A DNA stretch of 64,000 bases from Pomphorhynchus laevis (GCA_012934845.2 WNNJ02001688.1:1-64000); one strand, 5' to 3'. Counted from the first letter of the stretch, positions 41,431 to 53,849 are shown. Notes: a model not told the origin generated them from the sequence alone. Made by a program: numbers and translations.

Positions 41431-42600
41431 ACCAAAAATAAAAAACGCCAATTGTTTCCCATTGTAACAAAGCAAAATGTGAATTCCTTTAGATTCCAAA
41501 CTAAAACCAAAACTTATTATTTGGAATAGAAATACTAGAACGTCAAAGATTGTATTTCTAATATCGTTTGTAAAAAGATTTAACTATTAACTGAAAAAAA
41601 TTTCTACCCGAAAGCTTCCTTTGATTTTGAATAAATCAATAACTCTGACAATTTTATTAGTTGTACAAATTACGATTTCCCCTTCGTCAGTTTCGACTAA
41701 TAACAATTTTTACAACTTTCTAAGTGCCAAAAAATAGAAAATGCGCGACATCCTACAGCTTTTTGTTTTTGATTTGATTAATCTTGAAGTTAGATCAGAA
41801 AGAATTTAACTAGCTGTGACATGACGAATTTGGTTGTCATGGAAACATCCTAGTTAATTTTTTCATAGCAAATTGAATATAAAATTGTCCGCCATTTATT
41901 GTCGATCTAATATAATTCGTTTTGTGTTCTCTTCGCTGAGTCCGTGATGTTGTCATCTACTATCGTTGTACTTTATTCATGGTCTGGATTATTTAACTTG
42001 TGGCATATTACGCCGTCATTTTTGTCCGTTAATGAGTAGTATATCTGAACAGCGTGTTGAAGCTCAAAAACTCATCTGCCACCTGTTCCACCAATGTGTA
42101 TCAGCGAACATTATCAACACTTAAAATCATTCATTTTTGTTCTTGGAATTGCAGATTTACTGTTAATTCCAGGTAATGAACCTGCTTTTAAAACACTAAA
42201 GAATTCGTCCTAAGCCATTTCGAAACAGCATTTGCATCGCCTGTCTCCACTTGTTTTATTTTCTCCATAATTGAAATTTGATTTGCAATCAATAATTTGA
42301 TAATCGTTTTGCTTCGTCCGAATGCAATGAACGCATTTTAATATTTAAAATCACTTTTTATCTAGTCTTCTAACATCTTTTATTATATCCGTTCGTATTT
42401 TATTGTTGGTTACAAGTAAAGAAAATAAAAAAGTCATTCTGATCAGGTATTCGTATTTACTTTGCAAAATGTGGTTCACTTTCTAATTCATCCAACACAC
42501 GTATTTGACAGGATGAATCATTTTAAGGTATCCATGTTGCCGATATTCTGTTATAATATTTTCTAGATTTACTTTATATTCATCACAATTTAAACAAATT
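41430..42600. other. Intergenic sequence, nothing recognised
   Basis: About 1.2 kb without recognisable genes or repeats. Confidence 0.45.
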
Positions 42601-42746
42601 TTCTTAATCCGAATTAATTGACTTATTATCAGTAGTTTTCACTTCTATTAAACTACTACTTACCGCTTGTTGTAAGGTTCTTGTTCCTGCAAATTCTTTA
42701 TTTGCAGTTAGCTGTTTGTCAGTTGTTAGCTTCATCTTTTTATATT

Positions 42747-43092
42747 TCAATATCGAGGAAATACAACGATTTTTCTTGCTGGCAAACAAATTCTTAAGCT
42801 CCTCATATCGCGATTACCTAGAATAGTCCGCATCGACTGGATTCTTCGGGGAGTGACAGACCCAGGGTGGTTTAGCCGGAGAACGGCGTGTTGGATTGAC
42901 TGGATTCCTCATATCCCTGTGGACCTGAGGTCGTGACACAATGTAGACTCCATTAACGATCAGACTTATTATGTTTTCTGTTTTCTTTTCATCATGTTTT
43001 TCTTTTAAAACTTTTTAGTGGTTATAACAAAATCCTTATTAATCAACATCGAAGAAATACAACGATTTTTCTTGGCGACGAACAGATTTTTA
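42747..43092 (+). mobile_element. LINE 3' end fragment (family A) between imperfect direct repeats
   Basis: 42815-42960 matches 48690-48840 (GACCCAGGGTGGTTTAGCCG, GGCGTGTTGGATTGACTGG). On each side lies an approximately 45-base direct repeat (42747-42796 and 43042-43090, sharing GAAATACAACGATTTTTCTT). The repeats may be an old target duplication or a local duplication. No coding frame of note. Confidence 0.6.
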
Positions 43093-43259
43093 TACACCAT
43101 TAGCATTCAAAACAAAGATGAAATAGTAACAATATCTGTGAGGATAATACCTGTGAGGATAATATCGATAATTCTTTATTGTAGTGAGATAAAATCACAA
43201 AAATATCAATGTATCGAAATTACTAGAAAGTCATGTGTGCCAATACATTTTCTTTGACG

Positions 43260-43640
43260 TGGGCCACAAATAATCCAGCAAATACCGTAGCTACTTGTAT
43301 ACTCAATACGATGTCGATTAGGTGATGTTACATTTTGTAATTAAATACAGAGTATTGGATTCAATCACCAAGTGTTTTTTAGTGTCTCTTCTGTATACAT
43401 TTCATTCACTCTCAGACTTACATCATTAATCCAATTATTTATCTTTATGTTCTTGTATAAAGATTCAATATCTAATATAAGCATTTGGAGAAATTCCATT
43501 TTTTAATCGTTTGCCAGTTGTTTGTCACTTTTCATTGCTGGGTAGATATTGATATTCATCTCAGCCTTAAATGCTACTTGTGAACTAAAATTTATTCGCT
43601 TCGGAGAAAACTAGTATTTCCTCAATTTTGGTACTAATAA
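43260..43640. other. Intergenic sequence
   Basis: Minus strand near 43480-43400 reads LILDIESLYKNIK, which faintly resembles RT motif A (D..SLYT), but the rest is not RT-like, so it is left unassigned. Confidence 0.3.
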
Positions 43641-44290
43641 TCGGCAAATTAAATAAGCTAACTGAGTCTGCGTATTTTATATTGCAAATTAAAAATAATG
43701 CAAACAAAAGTTAAATAGTTAAATAATAAAAAATTAATTAATAATAAAAAATTGTTATAAGATTTTATATTATTTCTATCAAGATGAATTATAAACTGGA
43801 ATTAAAAATAAAAATCAATTTTTATGAATTGACTAATAGATAACAAATCTATTAGATCACTTCTCAGCACACTGGCATAAATTTATACTTTATAAATTAA
43901 ATTTTAAAATTTTTTACTCTTAAATTTTTATGTTTTATCTTTTTTCAAGCTTATTAACTGTTCAAAGTCGTTACAAAATATAATAATGCTAAATCAAAAT
44001 TTAATAATTAAATAATAAAATTAATAATTGTTTTTAGATTTTCTATAATTTAAATCAAGTTAAAATAAAAAATTGAAATTTAAAATAAACGTCATTTTTA
44101 TGAATTGACTAATAAATAACAGACGTTGTATCAGAATAATAATTAGAGGTCATCAGGAGGAACTGCTATGCTATCAGGTTTCGGCCCCTAACTCCTCTAC
44201 CCAACATAGCAGCGGGGCCAAATACATGCTAATGATGTATTTCCTCTGATAAAACTATCTAGTATCTTATTCTAATACAAAGTATATTAT
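43640..44290 (-). repeat. Naiad 3' tail, two overlapping copies
   Basis: A complete tail for the RT fragment that follows: on the minus strand from the end of coding (about 44290) through TAGTATCTTATTC-like sequence, the GGCCCC...CATAGCAG structured block (44163-44219), ACGTCTGTTATTTATTAGTC, AT-rich runs, to about 43970. A second, shorter tail occupies 43640-43870 with TAAGCTAACTGAGTCTGCGT at its end. Confidence 0.75.
44163..44219 (-). ncRNA. Possible pseudoknot in the Naiad 3' tail
   Basis: Order on the minus strand: GGCCCC (44214-44219), CTGCTATG (44205-44212), GGGGCC (44183-44188), CATAGCAG (44163-44170). The first and third pair (6 bp) and the second and fourth pair (8 bp), in interleaved order. 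Copies at 58905-58965 and 59730-59790 keep the 8-bp stem, with one mismatch in the 6-bp stem. A role in RT recognition of the element RNA is only a guess. Confidence 0.45.
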
Positions 44291-45570
44291 TTATTATCCA
44301 TCCATAAAAATTTGCCACTTAAGAGTTTAAATTTATTCTTTATATTATTGTGTTGATTTATATATTTTACTATTTTCTGCTTGATGTTATTTTTATAGTA
44401 ACCTAGTTTAAAATATGTATCTATTAAATTATTTAAATGATTTTGAAGAAAGCCAATATCATTACATATTGTTGCAATTCTTAAAATTTCATTATTTAAT
44501 GTATTATATTTATATTTTATATATTTCATGAATGCTCATGCAAAAATATGTTTCTTGTACATTTAAATATGTCATCTTTACGATATAAATTAATAGTAGT
44601 TTTAGTTAATGTTTCTTTATCATTAATATTGGTTTTGTTAAGAATAAGGCTTTCTGGATAAATTTGTTCACTAATTGAATAAAAATTATTAGAATTAAAT
44701 AGACATATATCATCAATGTATCGAAACATATATTTCATATCTTTATGTAATTTAAATTTATGTTTTACACCGTTATGAACAAATTCATATTCTATAAAGC
44801 TTAAAAATATGTCAGCTATAATTGGGCTACTATTAACTCCCATTGGAACATCTTTTACTTGTCTAAATATAGATGTCCCTACTTTTAAATAATTTTGATT
44901 TATCAAAATATTTAAGGATTCTATTAATTCAATTTTATCCATATATTTATATTTATTTGATGGTTTAATTTTTGTTAGATAGGCGTTATAATTATTATAA
45001 CATATATATGTATATCTTTTTCCGAATATAAGGTTAATTAATTTTACTAACGCTTCTTTAATATCTACTAAATCTAGATTTTTAAATTTAAATCACTACA
45101 TTCATCTGTTGCGTTCATATTTAAATCATTATAATTAACTTCTTTTATCAATATATCATAATAAAGCTTTTTTATATGAAGGCGAAGTTATTAGCTTTAT
45201 ATAAATTAATAGTAGTTTTAGTTAATGTTTCTTTATCATTAATATTGGTTTTGTTAAGAATAAGGCTTTCTGGATAAATTTGTTCACTAATTGAATAAAA
45301 ATTATTAGAATTAAATACACATATATCATCAATGTATCGAAACATATATTTCATATATTTATATAATATTGTTTAGATTTAGTTTTTAATTTGGATTTAT
45401 TTTTTTAAAACAGTTATGAACAAATTCATATTCTATAAAGCTTAAAAACAAGTCAGCTATAATTGGGCTACTATTACCACCCATTGGAACACCTTTTACT
45501 TGTCTAAATATAGATGTCCCTACTTTTAAATAGTTTTGATTTATCAAAATATTTAAGGATTCTATTTAAA
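44290..45570 (-). mobile_element. Naiad RT fragments, two copies in tandem
   Basis: First copy: about 45110-44290, covering RT motif A region to C-terminus. Second copy: about 45570-45190, covering VPMGG and YIDD. Shared phrases with 61.6-62.4 kb are nearly exact. Small indels break the frames. The first copy keeps the natural 3' tail, so it inserted with its own 3' end. The junction near 45180 joins TKTTINLY to LLYDIL-region sequence. Confidence 0.85.
44526..44942 (-). pseudogene. Naiad RT core fragment with YIDD
   Basis: 138 codons: DKIELIESLNILINQNYLKV, then RQVKDVPMGVNSSPIIAD (motif B; other copies read GVPMGGNSSP), then MFRYIDDICLFN (motif C, catalytic DD intact), then NLYRKDDIFKCTRNIFLHEH. 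Two Gly-to-Asp or Val changes in motif B compared with 61861-61900. The C-terminal thumb continues out of frame at 44529-44287. Confidence 0.8.
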
Positions 45571-46700
45571 TTAGAAACTTTCTAATATTTAAAAGTTTAT
45601 AATTTTATCTTTTCAAACGGCTTTGAATGAGATTTTGACTACATCCCAGGAGTGGTAGCGTGCACTTTGATAAAGGATCTTCAAAAATATTTTGTGATCC
45701 GTAATCAACATCTCCATGAATTGGCATAGAACGATCAAGAAATTGATCGTTGATCAAGAAATGGGGAATACTGCAAGCATTGCCATTGAGTTATAAAATA
45801 CAATAACACAATAATTTTCACGTCAATTTTCTAATTAGTTACAAGCAAAAACGATCTGTCTTACTTTAGTAATGCTGGCAATGTCGCAGCGGTGCAAACT
45901 CTATCACAAATACGAAACAAATACACACCTACAGTATATATTCCCTCTTTATCGTCGAGTTTTGTTCTTCTCGAATTTGTCGTCAATGTAAAATCCACAC
46001 ACAAGTTTCGATATCAATAGATACATTTTGTATAACCAAATGCTGCTGATCTAACAAACTTGCTTATCTTTAGTTGTGGCATGCTGGTAGCCAGACAGAC
46101 TAATCTCTTTGGATCATATTTGTGATAATGCTGCAAATGTCTTCTCTATGTGTACCAAATAAAATAGATACCCTGGATTCTCGTTGTTAATGATGATTCT
46201 CGTTGTCTCTGTATCATAACGAGATATAGTTGAAAGATAATGTTTGCATTGCAAACATTAATCAAAAGAGTTGCTATCTCTGTTCGATTAAATTTGTGTC
46301 GATTAAATATAGCGGCTTGCACAGCTAAATTGTATTTAATTTATTTAAACTTTAAAATAGAAATAAAATATTTAACATTTTAATGGAAAAATTTATAATC
46401 CAAATAATATTAATTTAGAGAGCATTTTTTAAAACTACAGAATCAGATCAGGTAACTGATTAATGAAAAATAAAATAAATAATATATCATTAAATAATTA
46501 ATAAATTAATATGAGATTTCATATGAGATATCTATTATAAAAAAATTATTTTATTTTATTATTTTATATTATTATACTATTTTGTTATTTTGATTATAAG
46601 ATATTATTTTTTTATTTTATTTGGCAATTTTTTAGGGAAGTAAAGTAATCATTTAATTAATACAATTGACTTAAGGAGAACGTTTGTCTTTTTCGTAGAG
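45570..46700. other. Intergenic sequence
   Basis: No gene recognised. CAGATCAGGTAACTGATTAA at 46444 resembles a Naiad tail terminus, so 46440-46650 may be a decayed tail. Confidence 0.4.
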
Positions 46701-47600
46701 AAATGCCATTCTTTTAGCAAGACTGGCTGCTACCGCCAGCCTACCATGCTCTTGCCCTTTGGAGCCGTCGCCAGAATGCTGACATCACTTCCACGATGAA
46801 TGGCGATGTTAACGTTTTGGAGGAGGTATGAAGTAGCACGTGAATCCCAGGTAACGTGCTTCAATCTTTTTCCTATCTCTTTAACAAGAGCCAAAGCGGA
46901 AGAGCCCAGTGATCCATAAGTCTCTACTCCAAAAGGACAAAATATGTGGAACATGGTCAAGTATGCATATTTTAGCCGTCTCAGCTCTTCGGCATATGAA
47001 GCTGCTTAGCCCGCTCCTCTGGCTGCATTCCTAACATTGCTGGCTGCGAGGGTGTCCACGTAGGTGGCATCCCACATCAAACATTTCCCTTCACGCCAAG
47101 GGAAAGTGGTGACTCCATCAGGACGTCGACCGTCCGATCTGCATACATTGGATGGATCTAGAATGTTTGGGGCGTTGACGGTGTTGAGGATTCTGCTTAT
47201 CACTAAATTTATTTCAGCGTGTCTGGGGAATCTGCCTCTCGAAATTCTGCATGTTAATCCGTGTCGTCCTGACTCGTCAACAGACACTCCACGATGACAT
47301 ATGTGTGGAGTACATGCAGGAAGGCCTATTATTAGGGAAATGATGAATCTCACAACCTCGTAATCGAGCAAAGTTCCCAGGGCACTAATAGGAACTGTGT
47401 TTAGCCAAGCACCAGACTCACTTGTGGAGACCGCCATAATTCGCACGCGAGATGCCTCGTCTTCCGAGCCTTCAATTAAAGATTCATGAGCTCGTTTAAC
47501 GAGGGGTGTCCCAAGCGGATTGTTTATGGCTATTAGACGGTACCTCACTGAGACCCGTCTTCGCCAACCAAGTTCAGTAGCCAGCGTCAAAATGTGGGCA
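46700..47600 (-). pseudogene. RLE-type retroelement, C-terminal region (zinc finger and nuclease-like domain)
   Basis: Main frame 47590-47006 (194 codons): SGAWLNTVPISALGTLLDYE, then CTPHICHRGVSVDESGRHGL-TC, a C..H/C..H..C zinc-finger pattern, then GRRPDGVTTFPWREGKCLMW-D, giving RPD-x13-D like the PD-(D/E)XK nuclease of R2-type elements, and YVDTLAASNV. It continues in another frame at 46960-46730: FCPFGVETYGSLGSSALALV, DSRATSYLLQNVNIAIHRGS, the usual final block (PFAVET.G..G..A...E.G.R, SYL.QR...A.QRGN). The element is cut at its 5' side near 47600, next to a palindrome. It is related to, but distinct from, the family at 5.2-7.5 kb. Confidence 0.65.
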
Positions 47601-47659
47601 ATGTGTAGAGTTATTCAAAAGAATGTTGACGCAGTCCTTCGTTGCCACTACAGAGAAGT

Positions 47660-47694
47660 GGTCACTTCACTTCGGACAAAGAAGTGAAGTGACC
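47660..47694. repeat. 14-bp perfect palindrome at the junction of two elements
   Basis: GGTCACTTCACTTC (47660-47673), loop GGACAAA, GAAGTGAAGTGACC (47681-47694). It separates a minus-strand RLE-type element from a plus-strand LINE fragment, both truncated at their 5' sides here. Confidence 0.9.
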
Positions 47695-48910
47695 CTCACA
47701 ATTCTATTAGCCATCCCTTCCGATGTGGCCAGCAACAACATTAACCGGAGAATTTTTCTACTTAAAATTTCTGGTCTTATGTCCTAAAGACCTGCGGCCC
47801 ATGTCGATTCAAAATTCCCTCGTATCGATATACGAAAAAGCGCTTGTGCGTAGAATCCGCGATCATTTAAGTAGGCGAAATTTAATCCCACCAATTTTCC
47901 ATGGGTTTGTCAAAGGTCGCTCGGTCCATTCAGCTGTAGGTGAAGTGCATCAGTTCTGTCAGGATAATAGTCATCAACTTGCTGTGGCTGTTTTTCTTGA
48001 CTTTTCTGCTGCATTTAACCGCATCTCCATTCTCTTTATCTCTTCTCTCAGGTCCTTAGGTTGCCTGCGAGAATTGTTAACAGGATGGAGATACTGCTGT
48101 ACACCAAGCAATTCTATTATGAAGACGATCTTGATGCGCGTAAGTTCTAATCTATTACAGGTGTGCCTCAAGGATCCCCTCTTTCTCCTATCTTATTTCT
48201 TGCTGCCTCTATTGTACTCTTCAAAATATTTAAACGCAAACAACGTCTCTTGGTATAAGCTGATGATACCACAGCCCTGTTCTCTGGACGCAGGTGTAAA
48301 GACGTAGTATCAGACATCATCCATTTCTTTTTAAGATTAAAAGACCAGCTACTCTTGTCCAATCCTTTTTTGAACTCCGCTAAGTCGCAGGTGGTCGTCT
48401 TCCATGGTGCCCCTGCAACAAGGAAAACACTTAAGAGATTAGCACTCTCTGCACTCTCCTCCATTTTGACTAATCAACCACTCCCTGTCTTCACGAGTCG
48501 AGTAAAATATCTGGGGTTCACCGTTACGGGGAACTAGTAGCGAAAGCTTACCTAGATAGATTCTAACGTATCCTGAAGAAAGTGCGCCTATAGGGCACTT
48601 GTGCTATCTCGGGATTAGTCTTCTTTTCTAGAGGACGTCCCCCGGAGCAAAGGATAAGGTTTCTTAAGCTCCTTGTCTCTCGTTTACCCAGCATAGTTAG
48701 CTTCGATTGAATTCTTTGGCGGTGAAAGACCCCGGGTGGTTCAGTCGGAAGGCGGCATGTTGGATTGGTTGGAGGACTAAGATCCCACTCGACGTAGGGA
48801 CATGAAGATGTGAAGACTAACAACATTAAAGTCTACAGTTGAATGTTTCTGATTGATACTTTCTGTTCTTTAATGATCTCTTGTTTTATTTTATTAAGAA
48901 ATTTTTATTA
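47695..48910 (+). mobile_element. LINE fragment (family A), RT and 3' end
   Basis: RT landmarks: LRPMSIQNSLVSIYEKALVR, FHGFVKGRSVHSAV, LAVAVFLDFSAAFNRI (motif A), then in another frame GVPQGSPLSPILF (motif B) and, after stops, YADDTTALF (YADD, about 48258-48284), followed by SAKSQVVVFHGAP and KYLGFTVTGN. The APE-type LINE order (I, R1 or jockey-like) fits. The 3' end reaches a TTATTATTA-like tail near 48900. The N-terminal endonuclease is missing. At least three frame breaks, and a stop interrupts the region around YADD. Confidence 0.8.
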
Positions 48911-49134
48911 TTACATGCCTTCATCCTTTTGTATCTAGCGAAAAATGTGCAGCATTAGAACGTCGGAGCTATCAAATGAAAGCAAAATAATGCTCAATTC
49001 TCCAGCAAATGCAGAAAAGGTGTTTTTTAACTTCTAATTTCACTACTGAGGGGGAACTTTCACGGTACCAAAACTTGCCAACTTAGTGGTTATTAAACTA
49101 CTAGAGCCTCTGGAAAGGCAGAGTTGAGACCGAC

Positions 49135-49400
49135 TCTCTAACCTACCCACTGTAATAATTGTCACCAGTAGGGGCATTGGTCGTCTGGTTGTTCCTTACC
49201 CTCGAAGTGCAGGGTGTGCGGGATTTCTAGTAATCACTCTGGAAAATGCATGGATAACCCACACTGTTCTGACTGCGAGGGGGAACACCCCGCCTAGTCA
49301 AAAAGATGTAAAATTTTTAAAGAATATCAAAAAATGCACAGGTGATCTAAACCTAGACCGACGACTATTGTGGAGGCTGTCTCGACAATCAAAGAAGACG
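49135..49400 (+). mobile_element. LINE ORF1 fragment with zinc knuckles
   Basis: The plus strand reads CNNCHQ, then GHWSSGCSLPSKCRVC, then CMDNPHCSDCEGEHPA, a series of CCHC knuckles with one stop, followed by SKRCKIFKEYQKMH. Similar in layout to the ORF1 at 57577-56984 but a different family. Typical of I/R1/jockey-group LINE ORF1 proteins, which bind the element RNA. Confidence 0.65.
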
Positions 49401-49489
49401 CTGTCTGATGCAGAGATCCTCAAACTCATAGAAGGAAAGAATCAGGCCTCGATGGTACACTTTGAGAACTTGATTAAGAATATGATAAA

Positions 49490-52450
49490 TCAACTGGCGG
49501 TGTCCTTCAGGTTTTGCTCCTAATCCCTCGACCCAACATAGCAGCGGGGCCAAAATCATGTTGATGATGTGTTTCTTCTGATTGAATATGATTATATAGT
49601 ATCTTGTTCTAATACAAATTATATTATTTATTATCCATCCATAAACATTTTCCACTAATGATTTAAATTTATTGTTAATATTATTGTGTTGATTTATATA
49701 TTTTACTATTTGCTTCTAAATAATTTTGAAGAAAACCAATATCGTTACAAATTGTTTCAATTCTTAAAATTTTATTATTTAATGTATTATATATTATATT
49801 AAATGGTATGCATGAATACACATGCAAAAATATGTTTCTTGTAGATTTAAATATGTCATCTTTACGATATAAATTAAAAGTAGTTTTAATTGATGTTAAT
49901 TTAATGCTCATATCAAGATATATACTTTCTTCATAATTAATATTTGTTTTATATAGATCGAGGCTACCTGGATAAATTTGTTCATTTATTGAATAAAAAT
50001 TGTTAGAGTTAAATACACATATATCATTAATATATTGTAAAATATATTTCATACCTTTGTTCAATTTATATTTATTTTTAAACCAGTTGTGAACAGATTC
50101 ATATTCTATAAAGCTTAAAAATTAGTCAGGTATAATTGAGCTGCTATTACCTTCCATTAGAACACCTTTTATTTGTCTAAATAGAGATGTACCTACCTTT
50201 AAATAATTTTGATTTTTCGAAATATTTAAGGATTCTATTAATTCAATTTTATCCATATATTTATATTTACTTGATGTTTAATTTTTTTAGATAGGCGTTA
50301 TAATTATTATAACATATATATGTATATCTTTTTTTGAATATAAGATTAATTAATTTTACTAACGCTTCTTTAATATCTACTAAATCTAAATTTGTATAAA
50401 GCGTACTAAAATGATATGTATATATATTGAAAATTTATTCCTTTTGTCTGTTCTAAAAATTATTTTGTAGAATTAATACTGAAATAGTGTTTTACACCAG
50501 TATTAATCTCGATTATCCTACAATATTTCTTTAAAGTGTCCTTTAATTACTTTAAGTATTTTATTCATATAGACAGAAAGTGGTTTTAATGTACATTTAA
50601 ACGCACTACATATGAACCTAGTTTATATTGGATTTTTATGTAATTTTGGATTTCAATATGATATAGGTATAGTTAATATCTGATTCAATTTTTATACCCT
50701 TGGAAACCTATAAGTTTTCCAAATGTTTATCTTTAATGTATTTAAGCTTTTACTATTAATCAGCTTACCAAAGTAAGCCTTTAAGTCATTATATAACGAA
50801 TTGTAAATTTTATTTTTATTGTTTTTATTATAACCTTTTATATCATTTTTCTTCATTCACAATTTTCAATTAATTCTAGCTAATGGTTACAAATATGTTC
50901 ATTTATTTTATCAAAATTCAGATTTTTGACGAATTTAGTAAATGTTAATTTATAGAAACAAAAGAAAATCGAAGACTAATAGATTATTCAATATTTCAAT
51001 GACAACTGATATCATCATCAAGGAAAGAAAAACCTGTTATGCTACAGCCCATTAAATTATTATAGTACCCTCCTTGCATTATTATAGTCACATCTTTGCA
51101 TTATTATAGTCCCCGCTTTGCATTATTATAGTCCCCTCTTTGCATTATTATAGTCCCATCTTTTCATTATGTTTATAAAAACTCAATTAGTTAAATGATG
51201 AATAGAAATGTTTAAAAAAATACATTTTATAAAATTTTAATATTCAAATAAAATCTGCACGAACACATGCTCTATCAATCCAAAGACGCATATGAGACGC
51301 ATACGCTCTGTATACATATATTTATTAATTTGATCATTCCTTTTATAATTGCTTTTTATTTTCATTTTCTCTCTAATATTTTCTAGTATATAGGTTTTCA
51401 AGATGTTTATCTTAAATGTATTTAAGCTTTTATTATTAATGCACTTTTCAAAGTAAGCATTTAAGAATTGTAAATTTTATTTTTATTGTTATTATTATTT
51501 AATCTATATTTATACCCTTTTGATAACATTTTCCTTAATTCATTGTTTTCGATTATTTCTAGATTATGGGTACATATATGGGTACATTAAGATGTTCGCA
51601 ATCGCATTGAGTTTCTATGATGTTTATTATATCATCGTTATATATTGATTTCAATTATTTTCTATAATTTATTCGTGCTAATAAAGGCTTATTTTAGGAA
51701 TATATTTACTTAAATCTTACCCTATTATTTCTTTACTTTTAGAATTATTTAAAAGTCCGGCTATATTTATGTTATCTATACATTTATTAATGAAGTTTAT
51801 GGTTAATGTATATTTTCTATTGCTATTATTAACATTTATTGTACGATTATAGTATTTTGTATTACAAAAACTGTCTATTATCTTTGATTTATTTAACATA
51901 TGATATCTTTAGAAAAACTGCTTATATTTACATAAAGATTTTTTAGCTTATCATCTCTTAAAAGTTGTTTTAATGTTTCTAATTGTGCATATATATACTT
52001 TTCTTTTTTAATATACAACTTTATAAATATTTAACTTTATATTTAACTTCATATTTAACTTTATAATTAACAAATATTTCATATTCGTTAATTAATCTTT
52101 GATTTATTGTTATTATTAACATTTATTGTCCGATTTAGTATTTTATATCAAAACTTTTCTTTGTAGTTTTTGTTGTTAAATGTACAAATAATACGAGTAA
52201 AGGAATAAATGATAATGACGCTCGTTTAAATATATTTACTTAAATCTGATCCAATTATTTCTTTAATTTTAGAATTATTATAAAGTCTACCTATATTTTT
52301 TGTGTTATTATTAGTATCACTTTGTATATTAGTATCACTTTGTATATCACTTTTGTATACTAAAAAATATTAATAAAAAAAATATTTATGTTATCTATAC
52401 ATTTATTATTGAACTTTTTGGTCAATACATATTTTTTCTTGTTGTGTATT
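49490..52450 (-). mobile_element. Naiad element, long decayed copy
   Basis: From the 3' tail (49490-49640, with GCAGCGGGGCC and GACCCAACATAG) through RT C-terminus, YIDD region (about 50030), motif B region (about 50150), RT N-terminal part (50380-50700), the CxC/linker region (51540-51640) and the segment after the nuclease (51700-52110). Many indels. A minisatellite and unrelated AT-rich DNA (about 50940-51340) interrupt it. No endonuclease part recognised. The best remaining frame is 50064-49681, with MNIKLT-like (MSIKLTSIKTTFNLY) and FLHVYSCIPFN. The oldest Naiad copy in the window. Confidence 0.75.
51050..51172. repeat. 22-bp minisatellite, about 5 units
   Basis: Units with the core TTTGCATTATTATAGTCCCC. 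The first and last units are degenerate. It lies inside the decayed Naiad copy. Confidence 0.85.
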
Positions 52451-53800
52451 GATAGTTTTTGTTGTTAAATGTACAAATAATATGAGTAAAGAAATAATAA
52501 AGGATAAATGTAAACAATAAATGTTTTAAATGCTTTAAATGCTTGGATGGAAGTATCGAAGTTTTCGTGGCAGGGTTCATACAATGAAAGAGGAATTTTC
52601 AACCAGAGGTTGTACCCCGAGTTAAAATAAATATGGAATATAGTTTTCACATTTAAAAAACTGTACTTTTAGAAAATTATCGAGAGCTCAATTGTGTACA
52701 GGTGATAAGAATAGCGACATAATGAATGCTACGGAGGATAAGGAGATCACTTGATGGTACGTCAATCAATAATGGATTTGAATATGTTAGTACTGAGCGA
52801 ATAAGTGAAAAATACAGTGTGTAGGTCAGTTTCGGGATATTAAAATGACTTAGGCTTGCGAAATAGAAATAGACGAGTAAGCACGAGTTAGAACATTAAG
52901 AATGCGTACCTGTTCGACGAGGAGAAGATCCAAGTTTTGTAAATTATATTCGTTACTATTTTAAAATACATGAAATTAACGAATTTCATTTCGTCAGGTT
53001 GATAACTTCCGATATACATATATGCTCGATATTGACGCGCTAGTTTTACATGATTTGATAATCAAATCATTGCATTAGGAATGCAAAGTAAAATCATTAA
53101 CGAAAAGAAGTAACGAAATAATGTTCCCTTAAGATATGACTGTCGACACTAATTCCCGATCAGAAAAGATACCGGAAAAATAAATACGTTTGTATATATC
53201 TTTTAGGTAGGATTACGATAATCTTATTTGACACGTAAACAAGTCGATATTGCTTGGTTTACGAAAATGAATATAGTGATCTACAGTGTCGAAAGTAATT
53301 GGAAAGCTTTTCTTAATGATCTTCATTTATCCATTGCTCGATGTACAAATTGTCGGGGTCTGTAGCTTTATTGAACGCTAAACGATTAATAGACTGATCT
53401 CGGGGTCTAAACATTTGAACGCTAAACGCTTAATAGACCGATTTAATTTTCGGAAAGTAAAGGAACAGTTTGTTAGGTCATTTTCTGTAGCACGTGAAAA
53501 CGCATGGTATATCTTTTAGATACGATTTCAATAATCTAATTGCCATACAGGCAATCCGGTATCGCTTAGTTTATGAAAAAGAATAAAATAATCACTGTAG
53601 TGATCTTAAATCTGTCGAAACTTAAATCTGCGTGTGAACATTGAACTATTTGATGATATCTGTTATCAAGATTATCAAGAATAAACTGACGTACTGCAAT
53701 AAGCGACTTAACAATAAGCGACAAAAATATTATTTAGAATATTATTGTCGTCATATTATTTTTTGTTAATGAAGCAAGTTGCAAGAGCTTCATCAACGAT
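52450..53800. other. Intergenic sequence with small duplications
   Basis: No gene recognised. About 53195-53300 and 53510-53625 are diverged copies (ATATATCTTTTAG.TA.GATT, then GTTTA.GAAAA). A phrase GAACGCTAAACG.TTAATAGA occurs twice at 53374-53450. Confidence 0.5.
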
Positions 53801-53849
53801 TTTTGCAATAGAATTGAGAACCCAGGTTGGTGGTCCTTGTCCATCATAT

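Noticed and set aside
43380-43500. RT motif A-like string LILDIESLYKNIK
   Set aside because: A single short resemblance without any other RT block nearby.
44163-44219. Type II hammerhead in the Naiad tail (GAAAC then CTGATGA)
   Set aside because: The bases between and around the core strings do not give three stems with an NUH site, and Naiad elements are reported to lack canonical hammerheads. The interleaved stems fit better as a pseudoknot.
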